Origin: Pithys albifrons albifrons
Lineage: Eukaryota > Chordata > Aves > Passeriformes > Thamnophilidae
Reading direction: 5' to 3'
Assembly: GCF_047495875.1 (NCBI RefSeq)
Contig: NC_092471.1
Coordinates: forward strand, 4,361,001-4,425,000
Length of the DNA stretch: 64,000 bases
Made by a program: the position numbers and the translations under genes. Each line of letters opens with the position of its first letter. The first letter of the stretch is position 1. The notes under the pieces were generated by a model. The model saw only the letters and a list, made by a program, of their open reading frames with translations. It was not told where the DNA came from and searched no databases. Positions 50,197-63,100 of the stretch are shown in pieces.

Positions 50197-51779
50197 ATGC
50201 ATCCAGTGCTTTGATTGTGCTTTTTGTTCCAACCACTGTGTAGATCCAGTATTGTTTTTCAGTGTTCGTTTCTTATTCAGGCAAAATTATGTGACTATTC
50301 ATGTGGGGTTATGCACTGACTATATTTGATGCCCCTCATTCTGAGCATTGTGTGCTCAGGATTCTACACTTCCCTTTGACTGAAATTGCCATTATTGGTG
50401 CTGTTGTCATAGTTCAAATTAATTTCCTGTTTAACAGGGCTGCTAACGAGCTCCAGTGAGTTGTAACTGCAGTTGGAATCTGCTCAGATGAAAACTGAAA
50501 AGTAAATTGGTGGTCTTTTGAGTTCTCACTGTAGTGATTGCTTTCTATAGGAGAGGCTCAATTATTCTCCATTAAAAAAAATAATTTACCTTTCATGTCA
50601 TAGCACAGGTATATGTTCTTGAATGTTATTTGGCACGGATTGGATTCTGTCTTCTTCTCTCCATATTTTGCTGGAAGATATAATTGGCACATTTTAATTT
50701 AAATTAAAAAAAATAGGCTTCTTGGACCTGCTCCTGAATTTTAGGACTTACCTAGTGGCTGTACTGCTCTGTGCCATGTATGAGAATGAGCAGCTCTGAG
50801 AGAACTGCAGGACCTTTTGACTAGACACACATGCCCACCATTCTGAGCATCTTGTCCAATGAGAACAGTCACAAGAACCTCATTTTCTCTTAGATGAACA
50901 CCCACCCCGATTCTAACCAGAAGAGGAAAGATATTCCCCTTCATTATCGCATGAGAGTTCAGAATCCATAAATAGTATTATTCTTCAGAAAGGTTTTAAT
51001 ATATGTCTTTTGCTGTGTTAAGGAGCTGAGTTTGTAGAAGTCTCTGGAGTTTTTCTGTCTCGTTCAGACTGTTGCATTTTAGTCATCTCTTCCTGCTATG
51101 CTTCAGGTTGAATGAGGATAATGCTGATTTCTCTTCATGAATGACCATTCTGAGGATTCATTCTTAAGAATTGATGAAGTCTTTGGAAATTAATCCTGAA
51201 AGCAAATTGCTTCTAAGAGAGCATTAAATTCAGGCATTTAAAAAAACGCAGTAGCATATAATAAAGAAAATAATAATAATAAATTTCTACATCTCAGGCA
51301 TTTCATTTTTACTAAAAGTTTTCTATTACCTAAACCTTTTACAAAATACCATTCCATAGATTCTGGCAATTTTTTTGAGGCTGAACTGAATGTTCCCAGT
51401 TATTTTTTTTTCCTTTGTTATACTGTGTACCAAGTAGTTGCAAAAAAATGTGGCTCTTCTACTCTAGAGTAGTGTAACAGAGTATTTACTGCCATAGTTT
51501 AAGACAAGGACTTGAACTACTGTTCTAGAAAGAAAGGAATATCCCAGACTTGTAGGGATTAATCCTTGGGACTGTGGTTTTTGTTGATTTCAATCCCTGT
51601 GATCAGAACTGGCTGAGGTGATAAAACCTTTGGATCACATCCTACGGAAACAGAGCGTATGTATATTTTAATTTTTGCCTAAGTATTCTCATAATGCTTG
51701 CTCTCCTCAAAACAAGTTCCCTTTGAGTTCAGTGTGTTTTATGAGTACTATATAGACTGATTTTCTGTCTGAGCCCTTT
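50197..51779. other. Non-coding stretch
   Basis: Nothing recognised. AT-rich DNA with only short frames and no repeat family. Confidence 0.5.
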
Positions 51780-52270
51780 ATAAGCACTGGAGCCAATGCT
51801 CTCAGGAGGGATGAGAGGGGAGATGTGGAAGTGAGCATCGATCCAGGACAGAACCTGCTGGATCATACAGGCATCTTTCGGCATGGGTCAGGCCATTTCC
51901 CAAAAGGCAGTTTATTACTTTGCTACCACCCTCACACAAATAATAAGTAGTGTGAAATTAGTCAGAAAACAAACAGCAGAGAAGCACAGTGAACCACAAT
52001 GAGCGCCTGCAAGGGCGGCTGGTCGTGCTTTGGCATACATTGAGGAAAAGAACATCCCAGAGTACATCTACCAGGGCTGGGCTTAATGAACAAATCGACT
52101 TGACAAATTTCCCCTCCCTTTCTGCTCATCTGCAAGCTTTCATTCTTATAAATGTCCTATCCTGAATTACCTGCAGACAGGTGTCACCTGTGACTGGCTC
52201 AGATGTTCAGCTTTCCTCAGTACTGGCACTGCCTGATTGCCCAGTTAGTTAAATGCTCCAGGTTCTTACC
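51780..52270. other. CpG-richer block of unknown origin (possible old LTR)
   Basis: Six CpGs lie between 51830 and 52100 and base composition is more balanced than in the flanks. The block lacks a long open frame and CR1 similarity. A solo retroviral LTR or another unrecognised repeat in either orientation is possible, but I could not find convincing TG...CA ends or a target duplication. Confidence 0.25.
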
Positions 52271-53430
52271 CCTGGGCAAATGATACCTGCAAAGAGTCAA
52301 AGGCACCGTACTAGAATTAAGTTTGTATCCATAATCCTTCTGTTAGCATAGAGAAATAAAATTCATTGTTAAAAATGCTGTCACTCAGGTTTGCCACTGA
52401 GTGAAGGAATTAAGGAAGTGATGGCATAGTGATGGTTCCCTTATCAGGTTGATCCTGATTTGATGTTACATTAATTCATGTTCATATGATGTTACTGGTG
52501 ATGTGCAGATGTTTCATTCACATTATTACTGAATTTTCCCCCAGGCATGTGATTAGTATTAGGGTGCTGTCCTGGCATGATGGGATGTTATCCTGTTTAG
52601 TTGTATTTCAGTTCTGGTATTTATGGGAGAGTTTAGAGCGATTCAGTTTCTATTCACCTTCTCTTATGAAGGTCATTTATTAAAAAAAAAATAAGAATGG
52701 ACACATGTGCAGACAGCTGTCCTGGGGAGTCCTGACAAGGCAGCCACAATGTCAGGAAGGCTGTGTCTCTGATGGTGCTCCATTGTTTGTGTGGCTATTA
52801 AAAAAAATAATAGGTCAAGAATGGATATCTAATTATCTTTCTGGGTTTCAGCTTCCTATCACCCTTCCATTATAGTTTATGACAGGTTCAGTAACATATG
52901 TTTTCCTTTTATTTTAGCTTCAAAATAATCTTTCCTTGCTGTTTCTAAGTGGTCACTTGTAAGAAAGGTTGTGGATTTGGCAAGATAACTGCCTTGCACT
53001 GGGTGTCAACACATGCTGACATTTCGGAGCTGTGTCATGCACAGATGTTGATCCCACCTCATCCATTTTGGTTGGTGCAAGGCAGGTGTGACCCTGCTGA
53101 GCTGGAGAGACAAACGTGGTGTTTGGGCATTGACTGGGAAAGGAGCAGACTTTTGTTCCTTTCATATCCAATACGCCTGTCATTATCTCTGCACCCTCCT
53201 GCTGTTTTCCCACAAACATTACTATTGTTCCCAAAGTATATCAAGTCCTGAAGTAGATTTTAAACTTCTTGCAGTATTGGGTAGAAGGTGAAGTAATGAA
53301 GCCCCAGACACCAGTGCCCATGCACTTACTGCAGACAGAAGGCAATGAACTGGGGATTGCTGTGCTGTGGGCCCACCTTGACCTCCAAGGTTGCAGTGAT
53401 TCCCCCTTGATTGCTGCACGGTGCTTTGGT

Positions 53431-53461
53431 GGTGGAACTCCTTCAGTGCTGGAGTTCCACC
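53431..53461. repeat. Perfect 11-bp hairpin
   Basis: ggtggaactcc (53431-53441) and ggagttccacc (53451-53461) are exact reverse complements with a nine-base loop. It is too short for a typical microRNA precursor and no T run follows. Could be a protein-binding dyad or an RNA stem. Confidence 0.85.
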
Positions 53462-56400
53462 TCATTAGTTTTACCACCTCTTTTGCTGTGGTCTGTCAGG
53501 ACAGCTTGAAAAGGTATTGATTAAAGGCATAACTCCCTTTTTATCACAGCTGATTATATTTTTTTGCCTGGGTGCTTGATTTCAAGACATGAGCTCTGGA
53601 GCAGCCTCTAGCAAATGGAGGGGTGGTTATAACTTCAGTGAACTGTTCACTACAGATTCTGACTGTCAGCTCTCAAAATTAGTATTCATAAAGAGTTTGA
53701 GAAGGGAAAATTTCCAGTCTTTTGAGATAGCTGTTAAGAATTCAGATCTTATCTCTGTCATGAGTACATGCTGCTTTTCACCTTCCATTACTCACATTGT
53801 TGCTTCTCAAAATTTGAGGGGGGTTCTGAACAATAAAGCACAAAAATTTTGCTGCAGAACTGGCTCTGAGGGAGGCATTGTGCTTCTGACAGAGATGCTA
53901 AGAGCACACCTTTGAAAATGAGAGATGAAGAATTAACAAGTGGCAAAGGTCCTGGTGTACTAATTAAATATAATTACACTTATACAAGCATCAACACAAC
54001 AAATTCTGCTTTTTGATGGTTTTTGTGTTTACATGATTATAGAGTGTTCATTGTAGTAATGTGTTAAAGTTCTTGCTGTTTCATGCTCATTGTTTTCTTT
54101 CTGAAGTTAATCAGGTATTTCTAATTGTATTATATCATCTCAAATGACATAATTCAGTTAATCTGGGAAGCATGATAAATACAGATATTTAGGAAGAAGG
54201 ACCAACACTAATTAACTTTGTAAGGAATGAGATCAATATTGTTCTTTTTCAGTTTCTCAGTTCAATTTCTCCATTCCCTTCTCTGAAAACAGAACTGAAG
54301 CAGGGTATGAGCAGAGGTTTAATGTGGCAGTTTTCATAGTCACTCAAGTGAATAAGCATCTTTCCCAATTGCTTCCACAAATATGGTCTTGTACACTGCC
54401 CCTGTTACTGATTTGTTGCATCCAAATTACAGAGGTGGTTGCTTGAATTCTCCAGCATTTTGCCATCAAAATCCTATTGCAGGCAGAAAAGACAGTTGCT
54501 ATGCAAATGCAGAATTTTTGTTAGTCTAATTGAAGTCTTAGTGGTCTAAAGAATATTACTAGCCCAGTTATAATGATTCTTACACTTATAATTCAAATTA
54601 TATGCAGTTAAAATAAAGATATGTCTACTTTCTATTATCTGTCCCTCTCTCAGCTGTTCTGTTATTTTTCCACTCACTGCTCAACAGTTTTGCTCTGGAG
54701 GGAGGTGAGAATACCTCAATCAAGAGAATTCAAGGCCTTTGACAGAAATGTGATGCTGATGTTGATAGTTCCTTCTTCCTTGCCCTTCAGTGTAGTCAGG
54801 GTCACCTTTACATACTTGCTAAATATCCTACAGCTTGCTCTTCCTTCAAAGCACTGCTCAGGCCCAAATTTACAATATACAATGTCTTTTGCATGTGTTG
54901 ATACTTGTTCTTTTTTCTCCTTGTTAACCTGCGAACTAATTCCCAGTTCCCAGAGGTGCATTCACCACTAATGAGGTGGGGTTTATAGCTTTGTTCCTCC
55001 AGTATCACCCTGTGCCTGCACTTTTTTAGGGCACCTACAGCCTGTATTTCTGTGCTGCACTTTCTCTGCACTCACAGGCGGTTCATTTTCCCTGGAATAG
55101 CTGCATGTGATGTTCTCTATTACTTTCCTACACTTGTATATGTATCCATAAACCAGTAGCTACTCCCCTGCACCAGAAGCACAGAAACAATTGCACCTTT
55201 CTGAGAACGGCTGTTACAGCAAACCAAGCAAAGCAAACACACCTCAGCCCAGCCAAGGCACATCCAGGCAGCGCCTGGGAGCACCTGAGCTCTGCTGCAG
55301 CTCAGCACAAAGCTTCTGCCCTCTTCTGAGCAGGGGCAGCACCGTATTTGGAAGCCTACGAGGCTACCTAACAAAGGAAAAATATGAGTTAGTTTCAGTT
55401 TATTCTCTACAAGTACATCACAAACCTTGTTACATCAACAGTCCTTCATCCCCAGGCTGGTACCTACAGCTCAGACACCTGCTTGATTCATCCCTTTGCC
55501 TGTGCTCATTTTCTTTACCTGTGGATGACTCCTGGAAGGTACTGAACAATGAGAATGCTTTAGTTGATCCCTCTTAATAATGAATAATGGGGATGAAACA
55601 TGTATTTGTGTACTTCCCTTGCATCCCTAAATGTTCAGTTTGGGGTAGAGGCAACAGGCCAGTGTCTGGTGAGGATATTGAGCATAGAACACACAGAGAG
55701 AAAAGTATGGACTCTGAGTAACTTGCCCTGAGCATTTGTAAGTAATTCCAGGTATTAAGTGTAAGTGCTCACTTCCCCTGTGATTTTCAGCACCCGTTTT
55801 TCCTTCTCTTCCTTGATTGCTAATCAAATTGCACATGGAGACGCTTTCCTGATGAATCTCACCCAGTCTATGGGCGCTCTCTCATATGTACTTTGCTACC
55901 AAAACATGTAATTTGATCCCTGTATGCCTATATAATAGAATTCATCTTTTCAGAAGCTTAAAAGCATCTCCCTCTGTGTCAAAGGCTAACTATCTGGAGC
56001 CTGTTAAGTGGACTTGTACCTCAAGTCTAAGGAAATGGAATGCTGATTTGATAGTTTTGAGCACAATTTAAATAACCACGGTATCCCATTTCATAAACTG
56101 TGTGCTTATTTGCTTTTACTGGGGAAAAAAATAGCGAAGTAAAAAAGGGAAAGGAAAATAATTCTGGCTATTCTTCTGAAGCATTTTCCTTTTTTCACAT
56201 GTTGTAGACTTTTCTCTATTTGTCCAAGCTCTCGAGTAGTCTGTGATAGATTAGAATGGGTCAGTGATTCTGTAAAAGTAAGATTTGAGGGAATAATTGG
56301 AAGTACATGTGAGCAGGGTAGGGGACAAAATCAGGCTGTTCCTGCATTGCTGTGCCTGTTCACTGACAATAATACCTGTGATCACAGTAATAGACCCCAA

Positions 56401-56787
56401 TGAATAACAAGCCTTTTTGGAGCTACTTAAACTGTCAGCCTGGCCCTAAAATATTCCTGTTTTTTTTATTGAGTTAGCTGTAGCTCTTGAGAGTCACCAG
56501 GTGCTATTTTCATGCTCTTGCTGTGTGAGTGAAGTCACACCAGTTGGCTTTTCCCCCTGTTTGTCGCTCGTGTGCTTTGCCAAAGGTCAGGCCGTGAAGA
56601 TTTCTGTTTAACTTTGAAGTCTAATGTCTGATGCTTTTCTAAGGTAACTTGTCCATTTAAGCACTCTCTGAAATAAGTTTCTTTTGCTTACAGTGGTCTG
56701 AATTGAGTCTACAATAATGAATGCAAAAGAGAGGTTGCAGTTCAGTCTCAAATTTTTGTTTGTGGAAATACTGTTGACTTCTCATTA

Positions 56788-56801
56788 GCACTTGCAAGTG
56801 C
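56788..56801. repeat. Perfect 14-bp palindrome (NK2/E-box type)
   Basis: gcacttgcaagtgc is self-complementary and holds CACTTG and CAAGTG, which are each an E-box (CANNTG) and the core recognised by NK2-class homeodomain factors. A two-site dyad regulatory element is possible. Confidence 0.8.
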
Positions 56802-57035
56802 CAGACCAACTCTTGAAGGATTTATGAAATTGTTTAATGAAGATTCAGTTATTACAATTGGCCAATATACTGGTCATTGCATTGATCTTATGATTGGATC
56901 ATAGTGTGAGCAACTTTTGGTTAACTAAGGAATGAAAAGCTGAACTACTTTGGGGAAGTAGCTCATTCTTTCTTTCAGTCTTTTATAAAGAAAAGTTATT
57001 TTGCTTTATGTTTTGTTTTGGTTTTTTTTTAATAG

Positions 57036-57126
57036 TATTTTGTATAATAATGCAGGAGGCTATTCCACAATTAAGCATAAATTTTCATTATCTATTTTAA
57101 AGCCTCCTGCCATTGCATCCACACAG
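57036..57126 (+). other. Weak exon candidate with a hairpin
   Basis: A T-rich tract ending AATAG (57035), with a second AG at 57055, lies before the segment. A good donor, CACAG/GTACGTAT, follows 57126. One frame is open throughout, ending in K-P-P-A-I-A-S-T-Q, and continues past the donor to 57219. Bases 57049-57061 and 57101-57114 pair as a 13-bp stem with a single bulge. The length (91 or 71 nt) fits an internal exon, but no known protein is recognised. Confidence 0.15.
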
Positions 57127-60100
57127 GTACGTATAGTCTGCTTCTGCTTTGTGGTTCTGACAGACAAATTATATAGGTATGTCAAAAATGTAAACACAGT
57201 TGAGAAACAGAATGGCTAACATATATTTTATTCAAAGTCACAGACAATTGTGTCACCTAATCAGGGGGGATAAATGGCTCTCTGAATTTAAACAAATCAT
57301 GGGTATAAGTTAAGGTTATCTTGTGCCCCACCTCCATTTTTAAATCTCATTTGTTTTCTTACCAAAAACCATCTAATTGTTCAAAGATGAATATGTACTC
57401 ATGGTTTAGAAAGAAGGCATTTTCTTCTTTCTACTCAGTCATCCTTGGTGTGCAGTCACCTCCTTGCACACCCTTCCTGCTCCTGGCAGAGTCTGGGGAC
57501 AACACTTGGCTTTGATGGAACAACTTAAAACTATGTCAAGGTGTAACCAGAGTGTTGTGAGCAAAGGAACCCAAGGCCTCCTGTGTGACCCAGGAGGGGC
57601 TCAGTGCCTCCCTGGTGCTCTGCTGGAGCCTCTTGGCTTCTGTTTTAAGGTGGCAGTACCTCTGCAGTGTAGCAGTTTTGTTGTGCAAGGAAGAATCAAT
57701 CTTACAAACACCCAGGGGCGAGGGAGTGTGCTTGTGTGGCAAACAGTGCTGTATGTGCCAGATACTGACTGCAGTTCCAGTGCTGAGAGATTTTGTGTGA
57801 TATGTAGGGATTTATGTTTTATTGTTGTTCAGTTTCCTCTCTTGGGGGGATTTTTCTTTTCAAGTTTCAGTATGACTGAAGAACTTGGTTAATGGTTGTG
57901 GTGAGGTGGAAACGAGCACGGCATAATTGGAGCAGTGCTGGTATGAGAACTGCTGTGGTTTGCAGGAGCCCATGGAGACAATCCTGCCCAGCAGTGGGAC
58001 TGCACAGCACCTTCACACAGGCACTGGGGGGTGAATTAGTTCTTTGCCACCATCCTCTTATCCATGAGACAGGCAAGACTCTTGGCTGTCCTGTTGCTCT
58101 GGGAAGAGAAAGTGAGAGTATTTATAGAAGGTTTTGCACAGGATGGTGTTAAAAATTAAGTGGAATATTTGGGTACCTGTGCTGTGATTCAACCTAAACA
58201 TGTAATCTACTAAGGTAAACTTGCTGTTAAACTTTCAGGGTTGCTATTTTTAGTACTTCAGTTGCTTATGTGAGAGTATTTGTGAGCAGCAGTGTGTCTG
58301 TCAGAGATGCAAGCTTGGACCAAATCAAACCTTTCCAGGCAGATGTGTTAGTTTGGGATGCAATGCCTTTTGGCTGACTTTGATTTGCATCGATTTGCCT
58401 GTGTTATTGTTTGATTCCCTCCAGGCTGGTATTAGAAATGTGGGCTTTTGTCTTTGATCCCCCATTAGGCTCTTACCTACATGTCCTATTGATACATGCC
58501 ACAGGCTTCTCCTCTGGCCTCTCCCTTCCTGCCTTTGCAACTTGAAAAATTAACTGGAAAAAAATTTGGAATGTGTCTGGATCTGGGCAGAACTCTGGTG
58601 TTCTTGTTTGTAAAATTAACAACAACATTTCAACATTCATTTAATATCTTGAGCTTCGTGGAACTTCTTTCTGAGGAAGCTTTGACGCTGTTTTATAGCA
58701 GGGCTTTGGTTAGAGGGTCTTGTGGAAAATGCTTTGGTTGTTTTATGTACAGTGTTATTTGTTCTAATGTTTTGATACAAATTGTGTTGGTGTTGAATTG
58801 CAAGAAAAATCATGGAATACTTCTTTACAAATGTTTCCTTTGGGAAGGGAATCTTAAGGTTTTAAATAACGTCCTCTTTTCCCTATGATCTAATTTTGCT
58901 AGTGGCAGCCTGTTGAAACTAAAGCTTTAGCCCTGGTTTCTGTGTCTTCAAACTAGGCCCTGTTACCATCTTTTAGATTATTAATGTGGATTTTATTGGG
59001 GCTTTTATAATTCATTTCACCCAACAGTTACTTGGGGGAGAAGTGCTTTAGGGAGCTGTGGATCGAGCCTGCCCTATGTAGGTAACACACCTCTCAGGGT
59101 ATGATGATGCCACCCTGAAGAATTTAAAAAACCTGAACAGGTTGTAAGATTGACAGATTTTGGGCTCTGAGCTCCTCCCAAAGCCCAGATTGTTCCTGTG
59201 GAACAGGGGACAAACTCTGGCAGGAGCCACACTGTCAGTGCAACTGCAGAACAGGAAAAAGGGTGGTAACAGATAATTGTAACGGCTCAATCTTAAGCCC
59301 CATGAATCTGTAGAACTTTCCAGCAAGAACTTTGCTTGTGAAGGCAACTCTTTCTTAGCTGTGGGTTTCTCAGCTCAAATTTGAAGATTTCTTTTAATGA
59401 ACTTGTCTATTACTCACAGATGGACTATCTGGCAGAATGCATCTTCTGCAGGCACCAGTTTTTCAGCATGGGCTGGACAGATAAGATCATTATTGTTCTC
59501 TCACTTGCCCACAGAGGTTTAGTGTTAGATTATGTTGGTAATAGCATTTTTTTAATCCATATGACTTCACTGATACAGGCTGTGTTAGCACTCACTTCAG
59601 TGAATACCCACTAGTATTGGCCAAACTAGTCAGAAAACTGTTTATTGAGCCCCTTCCTTTGAGGGCTGATATGGTTTTAAGTAATGCTGTGTGTGCTTGC
59701 ATTTATGTGCATTGTTCTTATAAAATGCCTTATGTGTCATTCCCAATTTCAGTCAGTGTGTGATAGTTTGCTGAAATGTAAATAATGTATTTTGGTATAT
59801 TCTGGGAGAGAATAGCTTTTTCTCTGGGCAGGCATGCTAGATGGAGAACGTGAAATGTAGGTGCAACTTGTCAGAGATGGTCCCTTCTGTCCGGGGCTCC
59901 TGGTTTTGGTTTTTTGGATTCTGCCAACCTAACCTTTAGCCATGAGAGTCAGGAGGGCCCTGTGCTTTGGTTTGTAGGTTTGTGAACTGGTATAACAACT
60001 GTCTTGTCTGTTCTCATATTCTGAAATAGAATTCATCTTTCTAAAACCCCCTCAAGTAAATGATATATATGTGCAAAGTGCTATTACACTATAGGTGTTT

Positions 60101-63100
60101 TTCAAACTTCTAACATCTATTGTCAGTCTGTGGCAGTTATTGTACATTTGTATTGCTGGGAGAAGAAAATTTACTGAAATGCAAAACCCATGGGATGTAA
60201 AAATGCTTAATATCTACCTAGCAAGTGAGAGTACATCACTGATAAGAAACTTTGCACAGATGTGCTGATGGGGCGATGGCTTGTGGAGTGACAGGCAAAT
60301 TATTGATTGGAGCTGGAGAGTCATCTTCTTGGAGCTGTTGTTTGTCTTCTCTTTCTTCCATGAGTCCCTGGGGAGTCAGATGAGAATTAGACTGTAGTCT
60401 GTACCAAGAGTGGATTTATAGTCTTTAACTGTAGGGAAAAAATTGTGGTATATCTTTTGAGACAATGATGTAAAAACAATCACAGAGTGTGAGTGTGTTG
60501 ACTGGGTTACAGAGCTACGAGGGCACGTAGCACAAGAGGAAATGATTTCCTCCCAACCAGGGAAATTACTTCCACAGTTGCCCTGTTTCTTCCATCACAG
60601 GCCCTCAGCACTAGTCATTACTTATGTTATCAAACAAATGAACATATCATGGTCCTGAGCCTCAGAGGCAATTCTAGAGGTGTAGATGAGGGGACGAAGT
60701 GTTGCTCTGGATCCCCTTTGTTTCACTGCCCATGGTGGCACTTCATATCTTGGTGCTTTGCCACACAAACACTGACTGAAATCTGAGCGTGTTGTGGTTG
60801 TGTTCATTTGAGATATGACAGTACATTTTTCTAGCAAATATATCCCTGTCTGTGCTTCAGGTACCTACGGCAACACAGCCCAAGTCTTTTGAACTTCTGG
60901 GAAGAGGCAGCTGGTGTGCTTCAGGCTGAGATTTTGTTTCTGGTTTCCCCAAAAATTACTTTGAAACCAAAGCAATGCTGCCAGCTTTCTTTCAAACAAT
61001 GAGCCTGCCTCAACAGTTAAATGTTATTCCACTGACTCTCAGGCAAGCACTGGTTTTTCAGAGAGGGGGTGCTTGTTTTCTGTAAAAAGAAAAAAAGAAA
61101 TATTTTTTTCTTTTCAATGTAAGAGAACAAGATCAAAGTCCCTTTAGTTTGTGTTCTGCATGAAGGTGTGAATCCAGTGTTGTGGAAGTGAAGCTTCATC
61201 TTCTTGTGGCTTTGATTTCCTACTTGCAAATACCATGTTTATGTGGGGGTTTTTTGTTATATATTTCAGAATGCTTAAATGTCTTATACATTGCAGTTAT
61301 TGTTTCTGCTGCTGAATCAAATACAACCAATTGTGCAGGCAGGCTTTGCTCCCTTTCCCACCACCCCTCCTGCATTCCCCTGGTTCTGAATAAAGGAATT
61401 TTTAACAAGTGTGGGCAATTAGCTGTGCCAGTAGTTACTAATATTTTTGATTCCTCAACAACATGTAGAACTGGCAGAACACTGCAGAGTTGTCTCCATT
61501 CAAGATAGTTGCTAAAGTTCATGACGTGCCTTGATTTCTGACTACTGATGAAAATGCATTTCAAAGACTGTTGAAAAGGAAGCTGTTTCACAATAGGCAT
61601 TTACCTTCCTCTAATTTTTCACCAAGAACCAATATGATTTTAAAAAAAACAGGATTCTTTTAAAAATTATGATTAGTCCCTGGTGTAAAGAAGAGTCCCG
61701 AAAGTGTGTAATTAGACAACAGCAACAAGGAAGAAATGAGCAAAGCTGATTCTGTAGATATCTGGAGATCACACTGAGATATAATTGAAGTAGAGAAGCT
61801 TGTTGCTTCTGATGGTTTAAGTGCCTTGCACACCCACTGCATGCTCTGAGTACAATAAAGTGTTCTATCACACATTCTCTTCATCATACCCAATATAAGA
61901 TCCATACTCCTGCAATAATAGCAGGGATAATTAATTCTGGCTTAAGTATTTAGGAAATTATTGAGTGCTGCAATTACAGGCTTTTCAAATGGCAGCATTT
62001 AGAAGCAAGAAGTTTTGTTCCACATCCCCCCACATCTGAGTGCACTGAAAAAACTTCTATTCAGCACCAGAAGGAAAAAGCCCCTGCAGGAGTGAATCTT
62101 AATGTAGTATTAATTGGGAAAAGGAAGAACATAGCTCCCAAACACAGAGGGTGCATTTGGAACAGGACAAATAATATGAAATGCAAGTTTGATGAATTCC
62201 CTTCATCTCTGTGCTGTGCCTGCTGCAGCACTTTTGTTTATATTGATCTGAACGGCATGGAAATTTTCTTTCATCTGTCATTTACATTCCTTTTACCTCT
62301 TGCAATTGCCTCTGCCAGCTTACATGCTTGTTTGCTGGGGAATCTACTAATAAGATTTCCAGTACATCAAAAGGATTTCGATTGGGCAAAGGTAGAATAT
62401 AATATGCTTAAGGTGTAGGAGGGTTTCTACCTGCAATTTTAGCTACTAAAATTATTAATGAGTTCTGAGAAAAAAAACAAAGACAAGTGGAAAGGATAAT
62501 GCCAATTGGATGCTATAGATTTTCCTCCATTGCTTACTTGTTTAGTGGTGACTTGCAGAATATTTACACCATAGCTTCCTTCTGATTGCAATATGCCTCC
62601 TGAATTGACAAAAATAAGACCAAAGGTCAAATTAATTAAAAACAGTTGGAGAAAGAACATAATTAATTCTGCAAGATTGTACTTGCATGTTTTTCCTGAA
62701 AAATGTGTGAGGTGCATTTTGTTTTGTGCAAAGCACAGGCCCTGTGTGCCAATGAAAATAAGAAAGTACTAAGGAATATCTTGGAAAGTAGAATTAAATT
62801 GAAGTCTTTAGTCAGGAAAATTTATGCATAATAATGATGGTTTCAGGGTGTTCAGTAGCATAATGGGTGCAGGACTGCAGGTCTGGAGCTGTGCATGGGA
62901 GATGCCCGTGCCCACAGTGCCTCCCTGCTGCCCACATGACATGCCAGCTCTGCTGATATTCATGTTGTTACCCTTCCCTGCGTGCACTTTTCCTGCTGGT
63001 TTATTTCAAAGGTCCTCCTTGGTTCTCAAATATCTACAGCATTTCTTTTTTTAATTTATTTTTACCTGAGCAGTAAGAACACAGAGACCTAAAATCTTGC

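Larger units (their letters stand above)
52271..57035. other. Non-coding stretch
   Basis: No gene recognised. Contains a strong hairpin at 53431-53461, an octamer ATGCAAAT at 54501-54508 and a 14-bp palindrome at 56788-56801. Open frames of up to 128 codons lie in overlapping, opposite orientations around 52950-55580 without splice context or known domains. Confidence 0.45.

Noticed and set aside
53431..53461. microRNA precursor
   Set aside because: The stem is only 11 bp and does not extend; a precursor needs roughly twice that.
57464..57892. 142-codon plus-strand open frame
   Set aside because: Overlaps open frames in other phases and on the other strand; no recognisable domain or signal.
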